This document shows positions 18,384-26,728 of a stretch of DNA of 64,000 bases, piece by piece. The notes under the pieces are model-generated. The model was given only the letters and a program-made list of their open reading frames with translations, had not been told where the DNA came from and did not search any database. Position 1 is the first letter of the stretch. Every line of letters starts with the position of its first letter. Where the stretch lies: the NCBI RefSeq assembly GCF_024919275.1, contig NZ_JANWGH010000003.1:99677-163676 (forward strand). Reading direction: 5' to 3'. Origin of the DNA: Algoriphagus limi. Its GTDB lineage: Bacteria > Bacteroidota > Bacteroidia > Cytophagales > Cyclobacteriaceae. A program made the translations under genes and the position numbers.

Positions 18384-19856
18384 ATGAAAAATTTAATCCT
18401 TAGAGTATCAGGATTTTTCCTGCTTCTGCTTCTTAATCAATATTGTTCCAGTCCTACGGATAACGAAACTGCGGATGAGACAATGGAAATGGCTGACTCT
18501 CCATTATATGATAGAATTCAACAGTTATTCGAATCAGATAGTACGGTTTCAGATTTTATCCAAGTGAGTCTTGAGGAGGTTGATCCTGGGTTTTGGATGC
18601 CGGAATTACAGAGTCCGGTCTATGCTACTATTGGTGAGCAATGGGTATTGTTTGGCGGAAGAAAATCCGGATTACATAATATGGCTAAAGATCCCCCCGC
18701 TTTCCCCAACTTAATGGCAAATGATTCCATTTGGGTGGTGGATTTTGCAAATAAAAAATCCACAGGGGTACCTATTCCAATGCCTTATTTTCACCAACTC
18801 TCAGGTAGTAGTATGCTTCATTATCAGGAAGGTGAAACACTCTATGCGTCTGGAGGATATACGAGTGATGGAACAGATTCAGTAAGCAACTGGACTTCAG
18901 ATTACTTTTTCGAGATTAATGTCCCTAACCTTATTCAATATGTCCTTTCCGAAGGAGCAAATCCAACCTTGGATCAAATCTTCACCAAGGTGATTCGAGA
19001 TCCATTTCTACAAGTAACAGGTGGAGAAATGATGGTAGCTAACGGGAATTTCTACCTTATTGGAGGGCAGAATTATAAGGGTTCATATCTTCCTGGGAAT
19101 ACCGGAGATTATACCTCAGCTGTTCGAAGGTTTAGACTTGCTCAGGAAGGTACTAGTTGGGCTATTTCAGATACTTTATCGGTTATCGATTCGGCAAAAC
19201 TCCATCGTAGGGATTACACCTTGGCGGAAGTCATTACACCTGGTCCTGATTCCTTGGGTGCAGTGATATATGGAGGGGTCTTCACTAGACAAGGTTTGGG
19301 ATATCGATCCCCAGTCTATCTCAATGACCTTGGTTCGGGAAACCCCGATGTGACTTTGGATGAGCAAACTTTGCAAAAAGCGAATTTTTATTCAGCAGCT
19401 CAAGTAGATGCGGTCATGGCATTTGGCGAATTTCGTGTTAGTCGGATAAGCATTTTGGGAGGAATTACCTATATGGTTTATGATCCGAATTCTGGGCAAT
19501 TGGCAGCACCCGATAGTATACCCTTACCATTTTCCAATTTGATTTCTACTTACTATACAAATGGCGAGGACGAAACCATAGAGCTGGTTCAAACTCCACC
19601 TCAGGCTCAGATGCCGGGATATTTGGGGGCAAATGCGGTCTTTTTTCCGCTCCCTAGTTTACTTTATGGAGAAGCGGCTTCCATTATTGACCTCAACAAA
19701 GTTTTCGAAGGAGATCCCTCAGGACCCGTACTTGTTGGATATATGTATGGGGGCATCGATTCCCCTGTTCAAAATCCTATGGGGGGCAATAGTAATTATA
19801 ATACAAGCGTTAACTCCAAGCTTTATGGAGTGTATATGACTTTGGTTCTTCCTTAA
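18384..19856 (+). CDS. Kelch-like beta-propeller lipoprotein
   Basis: A 490-residue exported lipoprotein: hydrophobic N-terminus ending LLLLLNQYCSSP, with the Cys as lipidation site. At least five Gly-Gly blade motifs of Kelch type recur (VLFGGRKSG, YLIGGQN, VIYGGVFT, ILGGITY, YMYGGI), so the body is probably a beta-propeller displayed on the periplasmic or outer face. No catalytic motif was seen. It forms an apparent two-gene unit with the VioB-like gene (17-base gap). Pairing a cytoplasmic VioB-like protein with a surface propeller is not one I recognise. Confidence 0.7.
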   Translation: MKNLILRVSGFFLLLLLNQYCSSPTDNETADETMEMADSPLYDRIQQLFESDSTVSDFIQVSLEEVDPGFWMPELQSPVYATIGEQWVLFGGRKSGLHNMAKDPPAFPNLMANDSIWVVDFANKKSTGVPIPMPYFHQLSGSSMLHYQEGETLYASGGYTSDGTDSVSNWTSDYFFEINVPNLIQYVLSEGANPTLDQIFTKVIRDPFLQVTGGEMMVANGNFYLIGGQNYKGSYLPGNTGDYTSAVRRFRLAQEGTSWAISDTLSVIDSAKLHRRDYTLAEVITPGPDSLGAVIYGGVFTRQGLGYRSPVYLNDLGSGNPDVTLDEQTLQKANFYSAAQVDAVMAFGEFRVSRISILGGITYMVYDPNSGQLAAPDSIPLPFSNLISTYYTNGEDETIELVQTPPQAQMPGYLGANAVFFPLPSLLYGEAASIIDLNKVFEGDPSGPVLVGYMYGGIDSPVQNPMGGNSNYNTSVNSKLYGVYMTLVLP

Positions 19857-19860
19857 AAAA

Positions 19861-20025
19861 TCAAAAGTTTCGGATAGTGAATTCCCAAATTTGGGGATTC
19901 ATTATCTGACTTATGGCATGAGTCAGGGTAAGAACACAAAGGCCAATCAAGCTAATCATGCTGATTTCAATGATGCCCTTGCATAGGTTCAATTCTGCTT
20001 TTTGGGAATTAGTATTTGATTTCAT
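19861..20025 (-). CDS. Possible 54-residue single-pass membrane protein
   Basis: In the 371-base gap between the Kelch-like gene and the transporter gene, a minus-strand frame from ATG (20023-20025) to TGA (19861-19863) encodes a small protein. It has a polar start (MKSNTNSQKAEL), one hydrophobic stretch (IIEISMISLIGLCVLTLTHA) and a short polar tail. The composition fits a small membrane protein, but nothing confirms expression. It converges on the Kelch-like gene, with its stop 5 bases away. The rest of the gap (20026-20227) is AT-rich promoter-like DNA. Confidence 0.35.
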   Translation of the reverse strand: MKSNTNSQKAELNLCKGIIEISMISLIGLCVLTLTHAISQIMNPQIWEFTIRNF

Positions 20026-20170
20026 GGGCTTAAAAATTTGAATGGAGATAGGTAGAAAAAATAATGTTGGCTATTGAAACTATTAAAAAAATTCAATTAA
20101 TCAAAGAATTGTAATATTTTATTTTGTAATTGATTCAATAGGTGAAATATTTAAATCAAAAAAATGAAAA

Positions 20171-20190
20171 ACTGTTACTTTTTGAACAGT
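20171..20190 (+). promoter_or_regulatory. Inverted repeat upstream of the BASS transporter gene
   Basis: ACTGTT (20171-20176) and AACAGT (20185-20190) form a perfect 6-bp inverted repeat with an 8-base spacer, 37 bases before the transporter start. The spacer contains TTTTTG, giving a near match to a Bacteroidota -7 box (TA-3N-TTTG). It may be an operator over a promoter or a leader hairpin. Confidence 0.3.
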
Positions 20191-20227
20191 CTGTGATTTT
20201 GAGCGATTTTCAAGGAATTCTTAGAGG

Positions 20228-21154
20228 ATGAAGAATTATTTGTTTCCTACACTAGTAGTCCTAATCGTCTGTTTGGCCTTACTATTCCCAGGTATTTTGG
20301 TTAACTGGGGAGGCTTCGAAACATCTCTGTTGATTGTTCCTTTGCTTCAACTAATCATGTTTGGAGTGGGAACAGAAATGAGTCTAGGTGATTTTTTGGG
20401 AGTGGTCAAAATGCCTAAGGGTGTGCTTATAGGTATGACCTGTCAATTTACCATTATGCCTTTTCTGGGCTTTTCATTAGCTAGAATTTTTTCTTTTCCA
20501 CCAGAAATAGCCGCAGGATTAATTTTGGTAGGATCCTCTCCATCAGGCTTGGCTTCCAATGTTATGTCCTACCTATCCAAAGCAAATTTGGCCTTATCAG
20601 TGACCATGACAGCTGTTGCAACGGCTCTTGCTCCGGTATTGACTCCTTTTTTGATGAGTTGGTTAGGAGGAGCCTATGTTCCAGTTGACTTTCTCTCCAT
20701 GATGTGGAGCATTATTCAGATTGTAATCATTCCAGTCGTCTTGGGATTGATTTTTAATCATTTCATGAAAGGTAAAGCTGCTTGGTTGGACCAAATACTA
20801 CCAGTGCTTTCCATGGGAGGAATTATTTTGATCATCGGAGTAATTACAGCAAATGGAAGGGATAGCCTATTGCAGATCGGGATTCTGTTGGTAATAGCCT
20901 GCCTTCTTCATAATATCTTGGGATATGTACTTGGGTATGCGAGCGCAAGGGTTTTAGGTTTAGATGAAAAATCTTCCCGGACTGTGGCTTTTGAAGTGGG
21001 GATGCAAAACTCAGGTCTTGCCTCGGGGATTGCGGTACAAATGGGGAAAATCGCGACAGTTGGTTTGGCTCCCGCGGTTTTTGGGCCATTGATGAATTTT
21101 ACCGGTTCGCTGTTAGCCTCCTTTTGGAGGAAAAAATCCGAAGCCAACCAATAA
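20228..21154 (+). CDS. Bile acid:sodium symporter (BASS) family transporter
   Basis: A 308-residue protein made almost entirely of membrane helices (about nine to ten). The crossover helix region reads GSSPSGLASNVMSYLSKAN, and the second signature is FEVGMQNSGLASG, both diagnostic of the BASS/SLC10 fold and its sodium sites. Bacterial members carry organic anions such as bile-acid analogues, pantoate or keto acids; the true substrate cannot be read from sequence. It has its own promoter region and sits 68 bases upstream of the tricorn-like peptidase gene, with no clear terminator between them. Confidence 0.92.
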   Translation: MKNYLFPTLVVLIVCLALLFPGILVNWGGFETSLLIVPLLQLIMFGVGTEMSLGDFLGVVKMPKGVLIGMTCQFTIMPFLGFSLARIFSFPPEIAAGLILVGSSPSGLASNVMSYLSKANLALSVTMTAVATALAPVLTPFLMSWLGGAYVPVDFLSMMWSIIQIVIIPVVLGLIFNHFMKGKAAWLDQILPVLSMGGIILIIGVITANGRDSLLQIGILLVIACLLHNILGYVLGYASARVLGLDEKSSRTVAFEVGMQNSGLASGIAVQMGKIATVGLAPAVFGPLMNFTGSLLASFWRKKSEANQ

Positions 21155-21222
21155 TCAAATTGCATTTTTTTCTACCTCCAGAAGTGTGTAGATTTTATCA
21201 CTTAATTGAAAATCTTTAGATC

Positions 21223-24200
21223 ATGAATAAGAAACTGCTTTGCTCGCTGATTATCAGTTTGGGAGTAACTGGCCTATCCTTTTCTCAAGAAGGGCCTGGT
21301 TACTTTATGCATCCGGATGTTCACGAAAACACCCTTGTTTTTGTAGCGGAAGGAGATGTTTGGATGACATCCCTTCAAGGAGGGATGGCTACACGCCTGA
21401 CCACTCATCCTGGTGATGAATCCAATCCAAAAATTTCACCTGATGGTAAATGGGTGGCTTATGCTGCCAGTTATGAAGGACCTACTGAGGTTTATGTGAT
21501 GCCTGTCAATGGAGGCCTGCCTAAAAGGCTGACTTACGAACCTTCGGCTTCTGTCCCGGTGGCTTGGAAATCATCCACAGAAGTTGCTTACACTACCAAT
21601 CAGTATTCCACACTTCCTCGATTGCGAACAGTAGTGGTGGATGTCAATTCCAGGGAAAAGAAGGTTCTTCCACTAGAAATGGCAGCCGAAGGGAGCTTTG
21701 ATCGAGAGTCTGACACTTACTTTTTCGTCAGACCCACTTACCACAACAATGTGACTAAGCGCTATCAAGGCGGTACAGCCCGTCAACTTTGGAAATACAG
21801 CAACGGAGCACCAGAGGCTGTAAAATTGACTAAAGACTACAGCGGCGAAGATCATCATCCGTTTTTTCATCAGGGAAGGGTGTACTTCATCTCTTCTCGG
21901 GATGGAATTCAGAATGTCTGGTCCATGAAGTCAGATGGTTCGGATATTCAGCAGCACACCAAAGAAGCATCTTATGATGTGAGAGAGTATTCCCTAGCTG
22001 GAAATACGCTGGTTTATCGGGCTGGAGCGGATTTATTCCAAATGGATTTGGGCCAAGATCAAGCTCAAATAATTGCTATTAATCTGGTTTCTGATTTTGA
22101 TCAGTTAAGGGAAAAATGGGTGGACAATCCTGCTTCCTACATTACCAATATTTCTGTTTCCAATGACGGAGAAAAAGTTGCTTTGACAGCTCGGGGTCGG
22201 GTTTTTGTCTTTCCTGCAAAAGAAGGAAGAATGGTTCGCTTGAGTAGAAAAGATGGGGTGCGCTATCGGGATGCGGTGTTTACCACCGATTCCAAGGATA
22301 TTTTGACTTTCTCTGACGAAAGTGGTGAATTTGAAATCCACCAATACTCAGGTTTGGGTTTGGATCAGGGAAAGCAATTGACTGATAACGGGACTACGCT
22401 TCGCTTCAACCTGACCCCTTCTCCCGATGGAAAGTGGCTAGCTTGGACCGACTTGAACAATGACCTATGGATTAGAAATCTCTCCACAGGAAAAGAAGTC
22501 AAAGCCAATCTGACCGATGAAGACTTGCATGGCAGTATGTCTTGGTCACCCGATAGTCAGTGGCTGGCTTACGGACAGGCCGCTTCGAATACCTTTACCC
22601 AGCTCTTTGTCTTCAATCCGAGTACAGAAAAGCGAATAACCCTAACTTCTAACCGGACCAACAGCTTAAATCCTCAATGGAGTGCTGACGGGAAGTGGGT
22701 TTATTTCCTTTCTGACCGAAATTTCGAAACCCGTGTAGGAAGTCCATGGGGGCAGCGTCAGCCGGAACCTTTCTGGGAAAAGCAGATCAAAATCTATCAC
22801 ATTCCTCTCCAAAAGGGTTTGATCTCTCCTTTCACTCCAAAAAATGAGCTGAAAGTAGAGGAGAAAAATTCAGAAGGCCCTGTTGCCGTGAAGATCGATG
22901 AGGAGGGCTTGATGGAGCGTGTGCAGGAAGTGCCTGTACCAGCAGGAAATTACAAAAATCTGATTGTAACCGAAAAGGCCTTGTACTACCATCGGGTGGG
23001 ACCCGGTCCGGGAGTTTATTACGGAGGAGGGGCATCCAATGATGATGAACCAGCTTTGATGATGACTCCGATTTCCGAAAAGGCGGAGCAGAAAGTATTT
23101 GCTGATAAAATCAACAGCTATGCGGTTTCAGCAAACAATAAGTATGTTTTGTTGCGTCAAGGGGCCAACCATTTCTTGGTGGAATTGGGGACTTCTCCGG
23201 TTTCGGATTTATCCAAAAATAGATTGGACTTGAGCGGCTGGAAATTCAGCATTGATCCTCGGGAAGACTGGAAGCAGATCTATACCGATGCTTGGCGAAT
23301 GGAGCGAGATTATTTCTATGACGCAGGCATGCATGGTGTGGATTGGGATAAAATGTACGAGAAATATCTTCCGCTTGTGGATCGGGTGACGACTCGAAAT
23401 GAACTTTCAGATGTGATCGGGGAGCTGATTGGTGAACTGTCCGTTCTACACACTTCCGTTCGTGGAGGGGATACCCGATATGGAGAGGATAATATTCAGT
23501 TTGGAATGCTTGGAGGCCTTTTCTCCAAAACCCAAAATGGCTATCAAATCGACTACATTTTCCAAAGCGATCCGGACTATCCAGATGAGAAATCCCCATT
23601 ATCTCATCCTGCTTTTGGAATCGAGGAAGGCGATGTGATTACGCATATCGACGGGACTTCTGTTTTAGAAGTGGATGATATGCAGGTGTTACTTCGAGAT
23701 AAGGCTGGAAAACAGGTTCGCCTAGCAGTAGCCGGAAAAGGGGACTTCATTCTGAAACCCATGAGCTCAGGTCAAGAAAGCAATCTGCGATACAACGATT
23801 GGGAGTACACCCGCAGACTGGAAACAGAAGCCAAATCCAATGGAGATATAGGCTATGTGCATTTAAGAGCCATGACTTCTGGGGATATCGGACAGTGGTA
23901 TCGGGATTTTTATCCGCAGTTTAAGAAGAAAGGCTTGGTCATCGACGTGCGTCACAATCGGGGAGGAAATATAGATTCATTCATACTTGAAAAGCTGATG
24001 AGGGAAGCCTTTTTCTATTGGAAGAGCAGAACCGGTGAACCCTATTGGAATATGAATTATGCTTTCCGTGGACATTTGGTTTTGCTGGTAGATGAGTTTA
24101 CCGCTTCCGATGGAGAGGCTTTTGCCGAAGGCTTCAGAAGATTGGGGCTTGGCAAAGCTATTGGTGCGAGAACCTGGGGAGGAGAAGTTTGGCTTTCAGG

Positions 24201-24489
24201 AGTGAATATCCTTTCGGACAATGGAATTGCCCGGGCTCCGATGAATGGGGTTTATGGAGTTGTTGGTGGAGACACCAACAACGGCGATAAAGTAGAATGG
24301 CTGATTGAAGGAGTTGGCTTTATTCCTGATATCGAAGTGATCAACCTGCCGAAGGCGACTTTCGAAGGGAAAGATGCTCAGCTAGATGCGGCGATTGAGC
24401 ACTTGAAGGAGTTGATCCAAAAAGATCCAAGAACAGTTCCAAGTCCGCCACCTTATCCGGATTTGAGTTTTAGGAATGGTCAAAACTGA
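21223..24489 (+). CDS. Tricorn-like S41 family peptidase
   Basis: A 1088-residue exported protease. A signal peptide (about 1-22, ending LSFSQ) precedes a TolB/PD40 propeller region (25-660), the tricorn C1 domain (DWKQIYTDAWRMERDYFYD, near 680) with an LHTSVRGGD segment, a PDZ domain (GIEEGDVITHIDG, near 800) and an S41 catalytic domain. The latter has LVIDVRHNRGGNID near 905 and the nucleophile Ser in FTASDGEAFAEGF near 962. Length and domain order match tricorn core proteases, which trim peptides from larger proteases; an export signal places this one in the periplasm. It ends in a strong bidirectional terminator shared with the SDR gene. Confidence 0.93.
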   Translation: MNKKLLCSLIISLGVTGLSFSQEGPGYFMHPDVHENTLVFVAEGDVWMTSLQGGMATRLTTHPGDESNPKISPDGKWVAYAASYEGPTEVYVMPVNGGLPKRLTYEPSASVPVAWKSSTEVAYTTNQYSTLPRLRTVVVDVNSREKKVLPLEMAAEGSFDRESDTYFFVRPTYHNNVTKRYQGGTARQLWKYSNGAPEAVKLTKDYSGEDHHPFFHQGRVYFISSRDGIQNVWSMKSDGSDIQQHTKEASYDVREYSLAGNTLVYRAGADLFQMDLGQDQAQIIAINLVSDFDQLREKWVDNPASYITNISVSNDGEKVALTARGRVFVFPAKEGRMVRLSRKDGVRYRDAVFTTDSKDILTFSDESGEFEIHQYSGLGLDQGKQLTDNGTTLRFNLTPSPDGKWLAWTDLNNDLWIRNLSTGKEVKANLTDEDLHGSMSWSPDSQWLAYGQAASNTFTQLFVFNPSTEKRITLTSNRTNSLNPQWSADGKWVYFLSDRNFETRVGSPWGQRQPEPFWEKQIKIYHIPLQKGLISPFTPKNELKVEEKNSEGPVAVKIDEEGLMERVQEVPVPAGNYKNLIVTEKALYYHRVGPGPGVYYGGGASNDDEPALMMTPISEKAEQKVFADKINSYAVSANNKYVLLRQGANHFLVELGTSPVSDLSKNRLDLSGWKFSIDPREDWKQIYTDAWRMERDYFYDAGMHGVDWDKMYEKYLPLVDRVTTRNELSDVIGELIGELSVLHTSVRGGDTRYGEDNIQFGMLGGLFSKTQNGYQIDYIFQSDPDYPDEKSPLSHPAFGIEEGDVITHIDGTSVLEVDDMQVLLRDKAGKQVRLAVAGKGDFILKPMSSGQESNLRYNDWEYTRRLETEAKSNGDIGYVHLRAMTSGDIGQWYRDFYPQFKKKGLVIDVRHNRGGNIDSFILEKLMREAFFYWKSRTGEPYWNMNYAFRGHLVLLVDEFTASDGEAFAEGFRRLGLGKAIGARTWGGEVWLSGVNILSDNGIARAPMNGVYGVVGGDTNNGDKVEWLIEGVGFIPDIEVINLPKATFEGKDAQLDAAIEHLKELIQKDPRTVPSPPPYPDLSFRNGQN

Positions 24490-24529
24490 TAAAAAAAGCG
24501 CTTGAAATAATTCAGGCGCTTTTTTTATC
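24488..24529. terminator. Bidirectional rho-independent terminator
   Basis: A 19-bp stem (24488-24506 with 24511-24529, one G-T wobble) and a 4-base loop, with a GC-rich top and seven A residues at the base opposite seven T residues. It works for both strands and overlaps the stop codons of the tricorn-like gene (plus) and the SDR gene (minus). Confidence 0.92.
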
Positions 24530-25277
24530 CCTTGGCCATTACGCCTCCGTCAATGGTATATACACTTCCGGTGATCCAAGAAGCTTCATCGGAAGCAAGA
24601 AAAAGTACCAGGTTTGCGATATCATGGGGAGATCCTAAGCGTTGAATCAGGGTATTTTTTCCCGCGTCTTCTACGGCTTTTCCCGGATCAGGAAAGGCAG
24701 CAGCTGAATCATGAATCAGCGGAGTATCCACAGGGCCCGGACAAATACAATTGATCCGCACGCTTGGTCCATAATCTACGGCTGCTTGTTTGGAAAGAGC
24801 AACCAAACCCGCCTTGGATGCACAATAAGCAGGGTGATTGGGAAAGGTTTTAAATGCCGCAATCGAAGAATTGATAATGACTGATGCGCTTGGTCGTTTT
24901 TGTAAATCAGGAAGGGCTGCTTTTAGCAAATAGAAAACGGAGTTCAAGTTCACATCAATGGTTCGAAGCCAGTCTTCAGTTTTGAGGGAAGTAATAGAAC
25001 CGAGCCCTAATGTTCCTGCATTTACAGAGATTCCATCTAATTGGCCAAATCGTTTAATAGCCAGATCCACCAATTCCTGATTATAGCTTGGATTGCTTAC
25101 ATCTCCTTTCAAAAAGACTACATTGGAGCCGATTTGAGTTACAAGTTCGGCTCCGGATTTTTCATTTCTTCCGCTCAAAATCAGATTAGCTCCTTCTCTA
25201 GCGAAGGCCTGAGCAATAGCTTTTCCCATTCCGCTTGTGGCGCCCGTTACCAAAAAGGTTTTATTGAGAAATTTCAT
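24525..25277 (-). CDS. SDR family NAD(P)-dependent oxidoreductase
   Basis: A 250-residue classical short-chain dehydrogenase: nucleotide-binding TGATSGMGKAIA (about residues 11-22), NAG motif (VNAGTLG), catalytic Ser in INSSIAAF, and Tyr-x3-Lys in YCASKAG. The C-terminal SWITGSVYTIDGG is also family-typical. It reduces or oxidises a carbonyl/alcohol substrate with NAD(P)H, but the substrate cannot be predicted. The gene is 2 bases downstream of the 66-residue coiled-coil gene and therefore likely in an operon with it. Confidence 0.93.
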   Translation of the reverse strand: MKFLNKTFLVTGATSGMGKAIAQAFAREGANLILSGRNEKSGAELVTQIGSNVVFLKGDVSNPSYNQELVDLAIKRFGQLDGISVNAGTLGLGSITSLKTEDWLRTIDVNLNSVFYLLKAALPDLQKRPSASVIINSSIAAFKTFPNHPAYCASKAGLVALSKQAAVDYGPSVRINCICPGPVDTPLIHDSAAAFPDPGKAVEDAGKNTLIQRLGSPHDIANLVLFLASDEASWITGSVYTIDGGVMAKG

Positions 25278-25279
25278 AC

Positions 25280-25480
25280 TTATTTGGCTCCTCCAATTTT
25301 TCCATCTCCATCGAGATCCTTTCCGCTATGTTCCTCCAGTATTTGAAGGGTTTTGATCAGTAATTCCTGTGTTTTCCGTAATTCATGCTCTAATTGAGCT
25401 ACTCGGGCTTCTAAGGAAGCTGCCCGCGAACTGTGCTCAGAGATTTGACTTTGTTGGATGAGGTTCCAGAATAGTCCCAT
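25280..25480 (-). CDS. Small coiled-coil protein with an EF-hand-like loop
   Basis: A 66-residue protein: an N-terminal patch (MGLFWNLIQQSQISEHS), a heptad-patterned coiled coil (about 20-50) and a C-terminal DLDGDGKIGG stretch with the D-x-D-x-D-G spacing of a calcium-binding EF loop or dockerin half. There is no signal peptide. No function is known to me. Support for it being real: it sits 2 bases before the SDR gene, has a promoter-like element and palindrome just upstream, and a truncated copy of its N-terminus survives at 27780-27875. Confidence 0.7.
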   Translation of the reverse strand: MGLFWNLIQQSQISEHSSRAASLEARVAQLEHELRKTQELLIKTLQILEEHSGKDLDGDGKIGGAK

Positions 25481-25498
25481 AGTTTTTTAGGCTTAATA

Positions 25499-25517
25499 TA
25501 CACAGTGTACAAAGCTA
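25499..25517 (-). promoter_or_regulatory. Promoter -7 box with overlapping operator-like palindrome
   Basis: Read on the minus strand, TAGCTTTG (25517 to 25510) is an exact match to the Bacteroidota -7 consensus TAnnTTTG. Directly downstream, where transcription would start, is the perfect palindrome TACACAGTGTA (25499-25509). The start codon of the 66-residue gene follows 19 bases later. No clear -33 TTTG was found. A repressor binding the palindrome would block initiation of the small protein-SDR operon (inference). Confidence 0.4.
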
Positions 25518-25660
25518 TACCAACAATTAATCTTTATGTCATTTGAAGATAATTTAAGGTAACACTGGAGTTGAGGTCTTTAATCTATCAGAAAGGATTA
25601 TTATTGAACCGAATGAACTAATGGCAAAAAGGGTACTACTAATCTTTTTAGATTGTCCAA

Positions 25661-26461
25661 TTATTTATTATTCCTGAGAGAAGAATTAATAAGGAGTTTG
25701 ATTTCTTCTATTAAAGAAAGAACATCTTTTGCTGAGCGGGCTGCATCTTCAAGTAATACGTTTTTGATAGCAATTCTATTCGCAAGTTCACGGCTCCATA
25801 CGGCTTCTTTATCTGAGGAGAATCGTTTGTTAATAGGAGTCTTTTCATAACCCGATGAATGGGGTATCCCTGGATAATCCCAAATCACATCTGAATCTTC
25901 CCCATAAATAGTACTTACATTAAATCGATTTACGAAAAATTCTGTCACCTGTCCTGCCCATTGATTAGCTGCCTTTTCTGAGTAGCTATTTGCTAAAGCA
26001 TTTACTATTTCAAAATTGGAAAGTGCTCTTCGTAGTTCTTCGCTTTGAAGAATGGAGAGCTTGCCAGAATTGACAAGGTCGTTGTAAGCAGTTACCTGAA
26101 TACCAAAAGGAACATCTATAAATGATTTCCGGAGCATTCCAACCAAGCTATCAGTCGGGGTACTTCCCTCTGGTTCTGCTAGAAGCACAAGCAATTGCTC
26201 ATTGTGGTCCAGTTGTTCTAGTACAGCTCCAAGAATTAGTTGAAAGGACGACTCGGCTGTTTCAAAATCGTTTAGCAAAGAATTCAAATATTGATTCTCT
26301 TCTTTTTCGCGCTTTCTTTCTTCATTCCAGGTATTCACCTGAAGGGCAATAAGAATTCCGATCACCACCAGCAGGATTTCTCCTAAAGCGTAAAATAGAT
26401 ACTTTCTGATACTTGCTGTCTCTAATAGAGATTGTCGGATTTTCCGTAAAATTTTTAGCAT
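25661..26461 (-). CDS. DUF6090 family membrane protein
   Basis: A 266-residue protein with the same plan as the product at 5912-6685: basic start (KILRKIRQSLLE), one membrane helix (about 22-42), the conserved ILIALQVNTWNEERK junction and a long mostly helical domain. Sequence beyond the junction differs strongly between the two, so the C-terminal domain probably carries the specificity. About 56 bases upstream lies a degenerate histidine kinase C-terminus, which suggests it once followed a kinase gene just as the other DUF6090 gene still ends a kinase operon. Confidence 0.88.
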   Translation of the reverse strand: MLKILRKIRQSLLETASIRKYLFYALGEILLVVIGILIALQVNTWNEERKREKEENQYLNSLLNDFETAESSFQLILGAVLEQLDHNEQLLVLLAEPEGSTPTDSLVGMLRKSFIDVPFGIQVTAYNDLVNSGKLSILQSEELRRALSNFEIVNALANSYSEKAANQWAGQVTEFFVNRFNVSTIYGEDSDVIWDYPGIPHSSGYEKTPINKRFSSDKEAVWSRELANRIAIKNVLLEDAARSAKDVLSLIEEIKLLINSSLRNNK

Positions 26462-26517
26462 AATTCTAACTGCATAATGTAATCTTAAATACTTACTTTC
26501 TTCAGGTGATTCAACTT

Positions 26518-26601
26518 CTAACGAACCCTATGTGCTTTCACAATATCATAGCTTAAACTCAGGGCAAGACTAATCCCAAGTGCGAAATCATATCCGGATT
26601 G
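26518..26601 (-). pseudogene. Relic of a histidine kinase C-terminus
   Basis: The minus-strand frame ending at TAG (26518-26520) reads [17 protein letters not shown] followed by a wrong tail. The family sequence is [19 protein letters not shown], the end of the HATPase domain in the kinases nearby. The 26 bases 26537-26562 are identical to 31167-31192 inside the kinase gene at 31082. The Gly-rich G2 box is scrambled, no kinase sequence precedes it, and the frame stops at once, so it is a remnant. The 267-base spacer holds nothing else apart from a hairpin at 26668-26702. Confidence 0.7.
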
Positions 26602-26667
26602 AAGTTTCAGGAAAGGAACGAAGCGATAAGAATTCGATGTCGTTGGACTTGTCAGTTGATTTGAATG

Positions 26668-26702
26668 AGAAAGAGGAAATCCAGCCTAACCTTCCTCTTT
26701 CT
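26668..26702. terminator. Hairpin after the methyltransferase gene
   Basis: An 11-bp perfect stem (26668-26678 with 26692-26702) and a 13-base loop, 27 bases beyond the methyltransferase stop on the minus strand. The T run (26702-26706) is on the plus-strand side, so as a terminator for the methyltransferase it would be weak; it may rather face plus-strand transcripts. Confidence 0.4.
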
Positions 26703-26728
26703 TTTTTACTTGATTTGTAAAATCGCTA

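Noticed and set aside
16183..19856. Violacein or indolocarbazole biosynthetic cluster
   Set aside because: Only the non-catalytic half of a VioB-like protein is present and no amino acid oxidase, VioC/D/E or prodeoxyviolacein-type gene is near.
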